Below are positions 43,363 to 51,564 of a stretch of 64,000 nt of DNA, piece by piece; position 1 is the stretch's first letter, and every line of letters starts with the position of its first letter. Below the pieces are notes generated by a model that made no database searches, had not been told where the DNA came from, and saw only the letters and a program-made list of their open reading frames with translations. The position numbers and the translations under genes are program-made. Source of the DNA: Clostridium vitabionis (GTDB lineage Bacteria; Bacillota; Clostridia; Lachnospirales; Lachnospiraceae); NCBI RefSeq assembly GCF_015351765.1, contig NZ_JADKQA010000004.1:124001-188000 (forward strand). Direction: 5' to 3'.

Positions 43363-44796
43363 TCAGAGCAGTGCCGCTGCCAGCGGATAGCCAACCAGCG
43401 CCAGGATGACTGCGGAGAGAATAGCCATCAGCCCGCCGTATTTCAGCATGTCGGTATTATTTACCCATCCAGTGCCGGCGACAACGGCCATCGGCATGGT
43501 CGCGGACGGAGTGGCGTACGCGTAGGAGGCAGCAGCTCCAATCATGCAGGCGAGAGCCATCAGGCTGACATTTCCCATCGCCATGGCAATCGGGCAGGAG
43601 ATGGTGAAGAAGATGGTCGCGCACACGGTGTTTGACGCGAAGTTCGTCAGGATGACGCAGAGCACAGAAACTGTGACGATAAATACCATAGCGCTCATGC
43701 CGGTAACGAGAGGGGTGACTTTTTCTGTGAGGAATTGCGACAATCCGACAGATTCCAGGGTCAGGGAGCTGGAGACGACGAGGACAGCGGCGTTGAAGAT
43801 CAGCGCAGCCCACGGGACACCGTTTTTTGCGGCATCCCTGTAATCCATGATCGGTTTCCCGTCGACATGGATCAGGCAGAGAAGAACGATCGCGAGCATA
43901 ACCGGGACGGCATTGCCCAGGCCGCTGAGCCAGGCACCGGCCGCCGGAAGGACATTCTTCAGGCTGCCCTGGAGGAACCAAATGATCATGATGACGAGGA
44001 ACATCGAGGAAGCGATTTTTTCCTGACGGCTCATCGGCTTGAGCTCTGCACGCATTTTCCGGACATCGTAGCCGACAAGGCGGCTCAGGTCGGGGCGGTA
44101 GAGGAAACGGAAGATCAGCATGAGAACCAGGAAAATGAGAATGCCGGTCACAAATCCGAAAATCGAGTAGTTGACGATATTGACGGTCTCCCCAGTCTGT
44201 TCAGTGAGTAACTGGAGCGGAATCAGGATGATCGCATGGCCGAGCGGTGTGTTTGCCGAGCCGATGCCAACAGCAAATCCCAGGCCGAGAACCATCATCT
44301 GAGGGAAGCGGTCACCCTTGTGAAAATTGAGCTCCTGGAAAATTTGTTCCGCGATTGGAAGAAAGATCAGCAAGGCTGCGGTCTGTGACATGAAGGAAGC
44401 GACAAACATCGCTCCGAAAAGAAACATGAAAACGAATGCCCATGGGCTTTTCTGCGCGAACTTGTTCGTGAAGAACATGATGGCGAGGCGGCGGGAGAAG
44501 CCAACCTGGGAGAGAACATAGCTCATCATGAAGAAGCAGAGAAGGAAGGCAATCGTGGCATTGCCGTAGCCGGCCTTGAAGACATCTCCGGGTTTCATGA
44601 TCCCGTAGAGGACGAGGACAGCCATAACCAGAAAGCTGGGCCAGTCAATGCCAACACAGTTCCAGAGGAGAAGCGTTCCGGCGAAAATACCGATGACACT
44701 CATGCCCAGCTGGCTCATTCCAGCTGGCGCCGGGATGAGGCCGAAAAAGAAGACCAGGCAGAGGGAAATGATGGTGATGACATTTTTTTTGCTCAT
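43363..44796 (-). CDS. SLC13/DASS-type anion permease
   Basis: A 477-residue membrane protein with about 12 helices in two repeats, like the divalent anion:sodium symporters (citrate, succinate, tartrate carriers). Family-like segments are FVASFMSQTAALLIFLPIAEQIF in the first repeat and ILTNFASNTVCATIFFTISCPIAMA in the second; the SQT and SNT positions are the substrate and sodium loops. It lies 35 bp after the flavin oxidoreductase gene, so the two form an operon. Substrate is probably a carboxylate; quinate or shikimate is my inference from context. No obvious defect. Confidence 0.88.
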   Translation of the reverse strand: MSKKNVITIISLCLVFFFGLIPAPAGMSQLGMSVIGIFAGTLLLWNCVGIDWPSFLVMAVLVLYGIMKPGDVFKAGYGNATIAFLLCFFMMSYVLSQVGFSRRLAIMFFTNKFAQKSPWAFVFMFLFGAMFVASFMSQTAALLIFLPIAEQIFQELNFHKGDRFPQMMVLGLGFAVGIGSANTPLGHAIILIPLQLLTEQTGETVNIVNYSIFGFVTGILIFLVLMLIFRFLYRPDLSRLVGYDVRKMRAELKPMSRQEKIASSMFLVIMIIWFLQGSLKNVLPAAGAWLSGLGNAVPVMLAIVLLCLIHVDGKPIMDYRDAAKNGVPWAALIFNAAVLVVSSSLTLESVGLSQFLTEKVTPLVTGMSAMVFIVTVSVLCVILTNFASNTVCATIFFTISCPIAMAMGNVSLMALACMIGAAASYAYATPSATMPMAVVAGTGWVNNTDMLKYGGLMAILSAVILALVGYPLAAALL

Positions 44797-44831
44797 AATT
44801 TTTTGCTCCTTTTCCGTAATCTTGCTGCGGG

Positions 44832-46127
44832 TCAGCCGGCCGGGGGATCGGATGGCGGGCAGCTATACTTTTTTTTGAGAAAAGCTTGCAGGGTGGCGGC
44901 TGGGATGCGGTCGAGATCCAGATGATTCTGGGCGGCGCAGGCGGCGGCATATCCGGCTGATTCTCCGACGTTCATCATGATCGGCATGACGCGGACGGCG
45001 CCGTATGCTTTGCGGTCGCAGCAGAGAATCTTGCCGGCGGCGAGAGTCCGGTGCAGGCCAGCGGGGATCAAGCTGCGGTAAGGAATGTGGTAGACGCCCG
45101 GAAGAACCTGGAAGGTCACTCCGCCTGTCGCGGGATCGTGAATATCAACAGGATAACAGCCCTGGGCAATGCTATCCTCAAATTCCGTCATGTGCTCAAG
45201 ATCATCGATGCCGAGGCAGTAACTGCCCCGGATTGTCCGGGAATCACGAACACCGAGGATCGGGGCAATTCCGGCGAGGGCGGCGTGTTCAAGGCCGGGT
45301 ACGCGGGCACGGATAAATTGAAGGATCGGGAGAATCTGCGCCCTTGCCTCGGTAACCGCCCGGCTCATCCCGATAGGATCTTCAAAATCCTCGTTGATCC
45401 GAGTGACGTTTACGCTGACATCTTTTGTCCCGGGGATCGGCGTGAAGGCCAGGATTTTTCCGTAGAGGACACCTTCCCTCATGCCAAGCTGGATGGTCTC
45501 GGACAGTGCGGCGCTGTGCACGAAAGCATCCAGCGCGTTCTGCTCAATGCCCGACAGGCGGAACATCAGCGTGTTGATCATGGTTTTCCCCACCTCAGCG
45601 CGTGTGGTCTCCCCACCGAGCATACGGATCGCGGCGGCGCTTCCTGTGGCATCAATGAGGTAGCGTGCGGTGAAAACCTCGGACGTTCCGAAATTATCCC
45701 GCACCGTAAGACGGACACTGTCGGGAGCCAGCGCCTCCTTTTCCGCATTCTGGATCTCCGCGAAGTAACGGATCTCCACACCGGCATCAGCGGCCATGCG
45801 GTCAAGCAGGATTTTCAGGATTTCGGGGTTGTAGCGCAGGCGGTCCACTTTCACGGATGGATTGGAGGAAAACGGAACCTCGGTATACAGAGCAGCATCT
45901 CCCGAGCGGATCATGGTATTCATGATCTCCGCCTCGATGCCTCGGTAGATGGGCTGCCCATGGAAAGTCGGTGCATTCATTTCCGTGAGCCCGGAGATAG
46001 TCATGTTGCCGCCGAGGCAGCTGCTTCGCTCGATGACGGCGGTGCGGAGGCCGCACCTCGCCGCTGCGATTGCGCTCAGAGCGCCTGCGGTGCCGCCCCC
46101 GGCGACAATCAGGTCATAAGGTTTCAT
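44832..46127 (-). CDS. FAD-dependent oxidoreductase (FAD_oxidored type)
   Basis: A 431-residue flavoprotein. The FAD fold is DLIVAGGGTAGALSAIAAARCG, followed by GGNMTISGLTEMN. Further conserved pieces are LIDATGSAAAIRMLG, ILGVRDSRTIRGSYCL, YHIPYRSLIPAG and the late RVMPIMMNVGESAGYAA, the order seen in the PF12831 family. No signal peptide or iron-sulfur motif is present, so it is cytoplasmic and needs a separate partner. Its reaction is unknown; as first gene of the permease operon and next to a LysR regulator, it probably acts on the imported acid. The start codon follows AAAGGAAC. Confidence 0.88.
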   Translation of the reverse strand: MKPYDLIVAGGGTAGALSAIAAARCGLRTAVIERSSCLGGNMTISGLTEMNAPTFHGQPIYRGIEAEIMNTMIRSGDAALYTEVPFSSNPSVKVDRLRYNPEILKILLDRMAADAGVEIRYFAEIQNAEKEALAPDSVRLTVRDNFGTSEVFTARYLIDATGSAAAIRMLGGETTRAEVGKTMINTLMFRLSGIEQNALDAFVHSAALSETIQLGMREGVLYGKILAFTPIPGTKDVSVNVTRINEDFEDPIGMSRAVTEARAQILPILQFIRARVPGLEHAALAGIAPILGVRDSRTIRGSYCLGIDDLEHMTEFEDSIAQGCYPVDIHDPATGGVTFQVLPGVYHIPYRSLIPAGLHRTLAAGKILCCDRKAYGAVRVMPIMMNVGESAGYAAACAAQNHLDLDRIPAATLQAFLKKKYSCPPSDPPAG

Positions 46128-46213
46128 CGGCCAGTTCCTTTCTGGAAAATGGTCTGCAGTGCAGGCAGGGATTTGACATTCTCTGCTTCAGTGCATTATC
46201 ATGGGGTCGCTTG

Positions 46214-46239
46214 GTTTATTTATAATCTACTAAATAAAC
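46214..46239. promoter_or_regulatory. Operator-like dyad 1 in the LysR divergent region
   Basis: GTTTATTTA-TAATCTAC-TAAATAAAC, perfect 9-bp arms. It overlaps a TATAAA on the minus strand that could be the -10 for the oxidoreductase-permease operon. Confidence 0.55.
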
Positions 46240-46319
46240 GCGAAAATACCGAATGATTTTTGGAATGCTAGAAGACTTCCGAAGAATAGGTTTCCCCAAC
46301 AGCAGAAAACATGAGACGG

Positions 46320-46340
46320 TTTCGGAATACTATTCCGAAA
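46320..46340. promoter_or_regulatory. Operator-like dyad 2 upstream of the LysR gene
   Basis: TTTCGGAAT-ACT-ATTCCGAAA, perfect 9-bp arms, 9 bases before TATAAT at 46349-46354 on the plus strand. A related CTTCCGAAG is at about 46276. This fits an autoregulatory LysR site. Confidence 0.6.
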
Positions 46341-46400
46341 TTAATAATTATAATGAAAAAATGGAATAATCAGACGGAGTGGGTTGCCGCGGGGGTTTAT

Positions 46401-47339
46401 ATGAATTTTTTTCAACTTGAGTGTTTCAGGATGATCGAGAAAAAGAAGAGTTTTACCGCCGCTGCGGATGAGCTCTCACTATCCCAGTCGGCTCTTTCCA
46501 AGCAGATCAGCCGCCTGGAGGATGAGCTTGGAGTACGGCTTTTTGACCGCAGCCGCCGGAATGTCAAAATGACGCTCGCCGGCCAGGAATTCTCGGCTCA
46601 CGCGCAGAAGCTCTGTGAGGATTACGAGAAGATGCAGCAGGCGATCCGCTGGTATCGGGAGAACGGGCGCATCGTGATCGGCGTTGTGGAGAGCATCGGG
46701 AGCAGCGATCTCTCAGAAACGATCGGCAGCTTCCTCAATCTCTTCCCGAGAGGCGATGTGGACGTTGAGGTCCGGAAGGCGACAACCTGGCAGCTACTCG
46801 ATCTTTTAAAAGATGGGCAGATTGACATGGCTTTTGTGGCGAGGATTGAATCCGCGGTGCTGGGAACATCGAATCTCGACCGCTGTGATTTGCGTGGGAA
46901 TGAGCGCTATACCCTGCGGAAGGATGTCTACCGTGCGGTTGTGAATCCCGATCATCCTTTCGCACGGCAGGAATCGCTCACCTGGGAGCAGCTTGCGGGA
47001 GAAAAGCTGGTGATTCTCGATAAGGCGAACAGCCTGAACGCCATGATCCGAAGCATGTTTGCCAGCCGGAACCTGGAACCGGACATCGTCTTCGAGTGCG
47101 GGGATGTCAGCACGCTGATGAGCATGGTGAAAGCGGGATTTGGCATCAGCATGTTTTCTACCCAGGTTGCGGCAAGCCGAGGGGATCTGGTCTCTGTGGA
47201 GGTGAGGCCGGCGCTCACCCGTGACCTGGTGCTTGTTGTGCCGAAGGAATCGGCAAAGGGAAGAAGCCTTGCGTCAAGATTTGTGCGCCATACCCTGGAG
47301 CATTTTGGCAGCGCGGAAACAGAGCGGGAAAAGAAATAG
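46401..47339 (+). CDS. LysR-family transcriptional regulator
   Basis: A 312-residue regulator. The N-terminal winged helix reads MNFFQLECFRMIEKKKSFTAAADELSLSQSALSKQISRLEDELGVRLFDRS, the LysR signature, and residues 90-300 form the ligand-binding domain. It is divergent from the oxidoreductase-permease operon with two dyads between, the usual layout for a LysR protein controlling its neighbour. In Listeria a LysR protein (QuiR) responds to shikimate, which makes the same class of inducer plausible here. The track start is 30 residues early; ATG 46401 gives the canonical start. Confidence 0.92.
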   Translation: MNFFQLECFRMIEKKKSFTAAADELSLSQSALSKQISRLEDELGVRLFDRSRRNVKMTLAGQEFSAHAQKLCEDYEKMQQAIRWYRENGRIVIGVVESIGSSDLSETIGSFLNLFPRGDVDVEVRKATTWQLLDLLKDGQIDMAFVARIESAVLGTSNLDRCDLRGNERYTLRKDVYRAVVNPDHPFARQESLTWEQLAGEKLVILDKANSLNAMIRSMFASRNLEPDIVFECGDVSTLMSMVKAGFGISMFSTQVAASRGDLVSVEVRPALTRDLVLVVPKESAKGRSLASRFVRHTLEHFGSAETEREKK

Positions 47340-47366
47340 TACGGCGGGAACGAAAAATGCACACAT

Positions 47367-47415
47367 AAAAGCCTGTCAGGGCGGAGCGTCAGCTCCTGTC
47401 CTGACAGGCTTTTTC
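47367..47415. terminator. Bidirectional terminator
   Basis: AAAAGCCTGTCAGG...CCTGACAGGCTTTTT, a 14-bp stem with T and A runs between the convergent LysR and shikimate kinase genes. Confidence 0.93.
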
Positions 47416-47449
47416 ATGGAAAAGTCATTCTGGACGGCTGCCAGAATAT

Positions 47450-48238
47450 TCAGCTTCTCGCATTGAATGCGATCGGCTTGGTGATGATTTCCTCACAGAC
47501 CTCAAGAATGCTCTTTCCATCGGTATTCACGATGACATCGGCGGCGGCCTTATAGATGGCATCCCGTTTATTCATCAGCTCGGAAATGCCCTCGACGGTC
47601 TTTCGGCCGCGGAGCATCGGGCGGGAATCATCGTCCTTTAAGCGTTCCAGGATGGTCTCCGGGCTGGCGGTCAGGAGGACGATCCGGCTGTGTGTCCGGA
47701 GAATATCCACATTCTTCTGGCGGAGGACAGTTCCCCCGCCGCAGGCGATGACCGTCTGCTTGAAGGAGGCGAAGCTGGCGAGCGCCTCGGTTTCAAGGTC
47801 GCGGAAGTGTTCTTCCCCGTATTTCGCGAAGATATCGTTGATGCTCATTCCGGCGTTCTTGACCACAACATCGTCGCTGTCCACGCTGTCCATCGCCAGC
47901 ATGTCCTTCAGCAGGCGGCAGACAGAAGATTTTCCGGTGCCCATGAAGCCGATCAGGGCGATATTTCCGTGGATCAGCGCCTTGGCCTGGACGTGCTTGC
48001 TCATCTCGGTGATGGCGGAGAAAATATGGAGGATCTCATTTTCATAAGTATTGCCGTCGGCGAGGGTGCGCAGCCGTGCCTGCTGCTTTTCCTCCTGCTT
48101 CTGCTGGAGAATCGGGATGCCGTGAATCTTTTTATAGGTAATGATCTCATTGATGCAGTTCATGCGGTGTTCAAGCTGCATCAGGATTTCGTCGTCACAG
48201 GCGGCGATGTCGCTGCGGATTTCCTCAAGGTCTCTCAT
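47450..48238 (-). CDS. aroK: Chorismate mutase-shikimate kinase fusion
   Basis: A 262-residue two-domain protein. Residues 1-85 resemble an AroQ-type chorismate mutase: LEEIRSDIAACDDEILMQLEHRMNCINEIITYKK with Arg8, Arg25 and Lys36/37 in the expected places, although the usual acidic pair further on is unclear. Residues 90-262 are shikimate kinase: Walker A GFMGTGKSS (97-105), DSDDVV, EEHFRDLETEAL with Arg146 and IACGGGTVL. The kinase makes shikimate 3-phosphate, while the mutase acts later in the pathway on chorismate. The fusion may be regulatory. The ATG has only a weak GGT-rich site. A structured 294-bp upstream region precedes it. Confidence 0.9.
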   Translation of the reverse strand: MRDLEEIRSDIAACDDEILMQLEHRMNCINEIITYKKIHGIPILQQKQEEKQQARLRTLADGNTYENEILHIFSAITEMSKHVQAKALIHGNIALIGFMGTGKSSVCRLLKDMLAMDSVDSDDVVVKNAGMSINDIFAKYGEEHFRDLETEALASFASFKQTVIACGGGTVLRQKNVDILRTHSRIVLLTASPETILERLKDDDSRPMLRGRKTVEGISELMNKRDAIYKAAADVIVNTDGKSILEVCEEIITKPIAFNARS

Positions 48239-48532
48239 TGGAGGTCACTCACTTTCTAAATAAAAAGCGTTAAAGCTTTAATGCGTGTTGATTTTCTTAT
48301 TATACGGGGTCTTTGCGCAAAATGCAAACCTTTTCTTGTCTCTGTTCGGCATCTGCCAGGGATAGGGACATAAAACGGCTGCCTGCAGACGATTTTGTGC
48401 CCCTATCCCCGACTGATGGCCAGTCACCGGCCTTCACCGCCCCGGCGGCACAAAATTCCCCCGGACACAGTGCCCGCCGGAAGATCCGGCAGGGGTTGTG
48501 CCCGGGGGCTTGTGCCAGGAGAATCCCGGAGC
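48239..48532. other. Structured intergenic region upstream of the kinase fusion
   Basis: Two strong hairpins and no gene. First (48359-48409): GGGATAGGGaCATAAAAcg against cgATTTTGTGcCCCTATCCC. Second (48447-48516): a nested stem made of GGCACAA/TTGTGCC, CCCCCGG/CCGGGGG, CACA/TGTG, CCC/GGG and CCGG/CCGG. On the minus strand the last arm of the second (ATTTTGTGCC) is also complementary to the first arm of the other (GGCACAAAAT), so the two stems could compete. Confidence 0.65.
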
Positions 48533-49480
48533 TTACCCGAGAAGGCCTAAGGCGGAGTAGCTGAAAATGATCAGGAACAGGGTTCCGATGGAGAGCACCG
48601 TGCTGAGCACGATGAACTGGCCTGCGAGTTCCCCGTCACCTTCCATGTTCTGTGCCATGGCGAAGACGGAGGTTGCGACCGGCGTGGACCAGAGGAGGAG
48701 GTAGACAAAGCGCTCGATGGGATCCAGGTGAAGCACCGTGAGGAGAAGCACCGAGGCGATGACCGGCTCGATGAGCAGCCGGATGGCTATGCAGGGAACC
48801 AGGTAGCGGAGGTTCTTGCCGATGGCGCGGAACTCCAGGGTGCCGCCGAGAACGATGAGCGCCAGGGGCGTTGTCATTGCGGCAACATTGCGGATCGGCA
48901 CCTGCAGGCCGGTGGGAATCGGGATCCGCAGCAGGAAGAAGACGAACCCGGTCAGGGCACCGGCAATCAGCGGGTTTTTGAAAATATTTACAATCAGCTG
49001 GAGCGGCTTGATCTTTCCGCCGCGGAACATTTCCAGAAGAAGGACACCGCTCGCGTTGTAGATCGGCACGATCACGGCGATCAGCATGGATGCGACAGTG
49101 CCGCCTTTCTCTCCGAATACACTTTCCGTCAGGGGCAGGCAGTAGAGGACAAAATTGCCCCGGTAGAGCGCCTGGATGATGACGCTCCGCTTCGGATTTT
49201 CCGAGATAATCCGGGGGATCAGGATGGTCAGGAAAATGATCACCGCGATCACGCTGCCGGCGCAGATGCCGATAAAACGGAAATCAAAAACCGTACCGCG
49301 GTCAATTTTGACCATGTTCCAGAACATCAGCGCGGGAAAAAATACCCGGAAGACCAGCTTGTTCAGCCTGTTCAGGAACGGCGTATCGACGAGGGCAGTG
49401 CGGTGGTTCAGCACATAGCCCAGCGTCAGATACGTGAGAAACGGCATGACCGCCGTAAATGCAATCAGAAAGGATTTCAA
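48533..49480 (-). CDS. AEC-family transporter (auxin efflux carrier type)
   Basis: A 315-residue membrane protein with about ten helices in two halves, of the AEC/BASS-like fold. Features include LNRLNKLVFRVFFPALMFWNM in helix 2, IQALYRGNFVLYCLPLTESVFGEKG with the family's RxNxxxxG-like pattern, and the closing LLLWSTPVATSVFAMAQNMEGDGELAGQFIVLSTVLS. Bacterial members export or import small organic acids such as malate. No partner gene is adjacent; it may be co-transcribed with the VanW gene 33 bp upstream. Confidence 0.9.
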   Translation of the reverse strand: MKSFLIAFTAVMPFLTYLTLGYVLNHRTALVDTPFLNRLNKLVFRVFFPALMFWNMVKIDRGTVFDFRFIGICAGSVIAVIIFLTILIPRIISENPKRSVIIQALYRGNFVLYCLPLTESVFGEKGGTVASMLIAVIVPIYNASGVLLLEMFRGGKIKPLQLIVNIFKNPLIAGALTGFVFFLLRIPIPTGLQVPIRNVAAMTTPLALIVLGGTLEFRAIGKNLRYLVPCIAIRLLIEPVIASVLLLTVLHLDPIERFVYLLLWSTPVATSVFAMAQNMEGDGELAGQFIVLSTVLSIGTLFLIIFSYSALGLLG

Positions 49481-49513
49481 GGTATCCCCGCCTCGCTTTC
49501 CGAGAGAATGTGA

Positions 49514-50992
49514 TCAGGATGCGGACTGCGCCGCCTCTGCGCCGGGACCCTTGGGCTCCGCGGCAGGTGCCGTGTCGGAGGCAGGGCCGGAAGGCGCCTT
49601 GGTCTCCGGTGCCTTCGTCTGGGGTTCTGTTTCCGGAGCCTGAGTCGGCGGCGGGGTCTCAGGCACCTGTGCCGGGGCTGTGGACTCCGCGGGCTTTGCC
49701 GGCGCGGCTGTCTCCGCGGGCTTTGCCGGCTTTGCGGTATCGTGGGACTTATACCTTGCGGTATGATCCAGCGTCCGCTCCGTCACCTGGCCGTTCCGGG
49801 ACACAACCTTATAGACATCCCATACCCGGTTTCCCCGGTTTACACATTCCATGTCCTGCGTGACACCGTCTGCCAGTACCGGAACGCCGTAAATCTGTGC
49901 GGTCACCGTGCGGTTGGAATAGCTCTCCAGGATGCAGATCGGGTAATCTGAGGAATTGACAAATTTATAATTGGGACCGCCCCAGGATACGGTGGCATCC
50001 CGGCCCGGGGTCACATAGCTGGGTTCAAAGGTGTGTGACTGGCGCAGCGTGGTGGTGAGTCCGGCGGAAAATACAGCGTTGTAGAGTGTCGTGGAAACCT
50101 GGCAGACACCGCCGCCGGTTTCCTGGACGACCTCGCCGTTCTGGTAGGCAGCCGCTTTGCCGTATCCCTTGGCAGTTGTGCGCTCGCCGACCCGGTCATT
50201 GAAGGAAAATTCTTCCCCGGGCTGCAGGATCATGCCGTTGATGGCTGCCGAGGCGAGGGCGACATTCTTGTTTCGCGTCGCATTTGCCGTGGTTTTGGTG
50301 GTGTAGGAGCCGATGATCCGGTACTGGGCTTCCATGGTGCCGGAAGCGGCCTCCGCGGAACCTACGGCGTCAACGGCCTGGTTAAAAGCATGGTTCGCAT
50401 AAGCGCTCATCAGCGCCTTCTGCGTCCCATCCGTGTCCACGGTGAATCCGGGAACCGGATCGCCGAAGGAGAATTTCCCCGTGGCGGCGTCATAGCCGGT
50501 CAGTACGCCGGGTTCCGCAGCCTTGTTCCATTTTTCCCCGGCTTCTGCCGCAGCTTTTTTTGCAGCATCAGTGAAATCCGGCAGCTCCAGCACATAGTCC
50601 GCCGTGGTTCCGGACGAAGTCTTCCCGCCCTCGCTGGAAATCACCGTGTCCAGAAGCTTTTCCACCGCCGGCTTGATCGGGTCGTCGATGGCGATCGTCT
50701 CCTCCCCGTAGGAGAGGCCAAGATTCCAGGTGTAGACCGCGGAGAGCGTGCTTAAGACTTCCTTCCGGGTCTTTCCTTTCAGGGAGAGGCGGGCGCTCTC
50801 CGCGCCTTTCTCCGCGCCGGTGAGCGCGGAATAGTCGAGATAAGTGTCTGTCCCGATGGTTCCCTCCTCGACGAGCTGAATCGACTTGGCTGCCCCCGTA
50901 TTCTCCGTGGCCGGCGTTTTCTGCGAGCATCCGGAGAGAAGGGCAGCTGTCAGCAGGACGGCGGGAACGATAGCTGCTGTGAATTTTTTCAT
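49514..50992 (-). CDS. VanW-family lipoprotein with Pro/Ala-rich tail
   Basis: A 492-residue exported protein. Signal peptide with lipobox LLSGC, then a region like the YoaR/peptidoglycan-binding fold found upstream of VanW domains (about 60-230). The VanW domain follows: NVALASAAINGMILQPGEEFSFNDRVGERT and GGGVCQVSTTLYNAVFSAGL. The last 80 residues are repetitive (KPAETAAPAKPAEST, TQAPETEPQTKAPETK), a flexible wall-spanning or surface linker. VanW domains are common on clostridial surfaces; their biochemical role is not established. The ATG at 50992 is preceded by a GGAAG-like site. Confidence 0.9.
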   Translation of the reverse strand: MKKFTAAIVPAVLLTAALLSGCSQKTPATENTGAAKSIQLVEEGTIGTDTYLDYSALTGAEKGAESARLSLKGKTRKEVLSTLSAVYTWNLGLSYGEETIAIDDPIKPAVEKLLDTVISSEGGKTSSGTTADYVLELPDFTDAAKKAAAEAGEKWNKAAEPGVLTGYDAATGKFSFGDPVPGFTVDTDGTQKALMSAYANHAFNQAVDAVGSAEAASGTMEAQYRIIGSYTTKTTANATRNKNVALASAAINGMILQPGEEFSFNDRVGERTTAKGYGKAAAYQNGEVVQETGGGVCQVSTTLYNAVFSAGLTTTLRQSHTFEPSYVTPGRDATVSWGGPNYKFVNSSDYPICILESYSNRTVTAQIYGVPVLADGVTQDMECVNRGNRVWDVYKVVSRNGQVTERTLDHTARYKSHDTAKPAKPAETAAPAKPAESTAPAQVPETPPPTQAPETEPQTKAPETKAPSGPASDTAPAAEPKGPGAEAAQSAS

Positions 50993-51204
50993 TACTACTT
51001 CCTTATCTTATGCTTGGTTTGCCATACTGCCTTCTATCATAACGCATAGATCATAGATAAGGAAGGCGGAAGATGAAAATAGGGGGAAATTCCCGCGATG
51101 CTGGGCTGAACAGTTACAATGTTTTTGGAAATATACATTTCACCTGGCTCTTCTTATGTTAAGATTACGTTAAAATTCGCAGCCAAGAAGACTTGGAGGT
51201 CAGC

Positions 51205-51564
51205 ATGAAGTATGTGAGGCAGTTTGAAATTATCCTGGCGATATCCTTCGTGGGGGAAATTCTCCACGCGGTAGTTCCGCTGCCGGTTCCGGCGAGCATC
51301 TACGGCATTCTCCTGATGCTGCTGTGCCTGCACAGCGGGCTTTTCCGCACGGACCAGATCCGGGAGGTCAGCACTTTTCTGATTGAGACGATGCCGATGA
51401 TGTTCATCGCGCCGGCGGTCGGGCTGGTCGACTCCTGGGATGTGCTGAGGCCGATTTTTCCGGCATTTCTTGCCGCCCTGGTGGTCTCCACAGCCGCGGT
51501 ATTCGGTGTTTCGGGCAGTGTTACGCAGTGGCTTGTCCGCAGGGATCGAAAGGAAGAAAAATGA
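51205..51564 (+). CDS. lrgA: CidA/LrgA family holin-like protein
   Basis: A 119-residue membrane protein with four helices. The family core LPVPASIYGILLMLLCL and ETMPMMFIAPAVGLVDSW are clear. LrgA/CidA proteins influence murein hydrolase export, autolysis and, in newer work, pyruvate or glycolate transport together with LrgB. ATG 51205 after GGAGGT is preferred to the TTG used by the track. The stop overlaps the lrgB start (ATGA). Confidence 0.92.
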   Translation: MKYVRQFEIILAISFVGEILHAVVPLPVPASIYGILLMLLCLHSGLFRTDQIREVSTFLIETMPMMFIAPAVGLVDSWDVLRPIFPAFLAALVVSTAAVFGVSGSVTQWLVRRDRKEEK

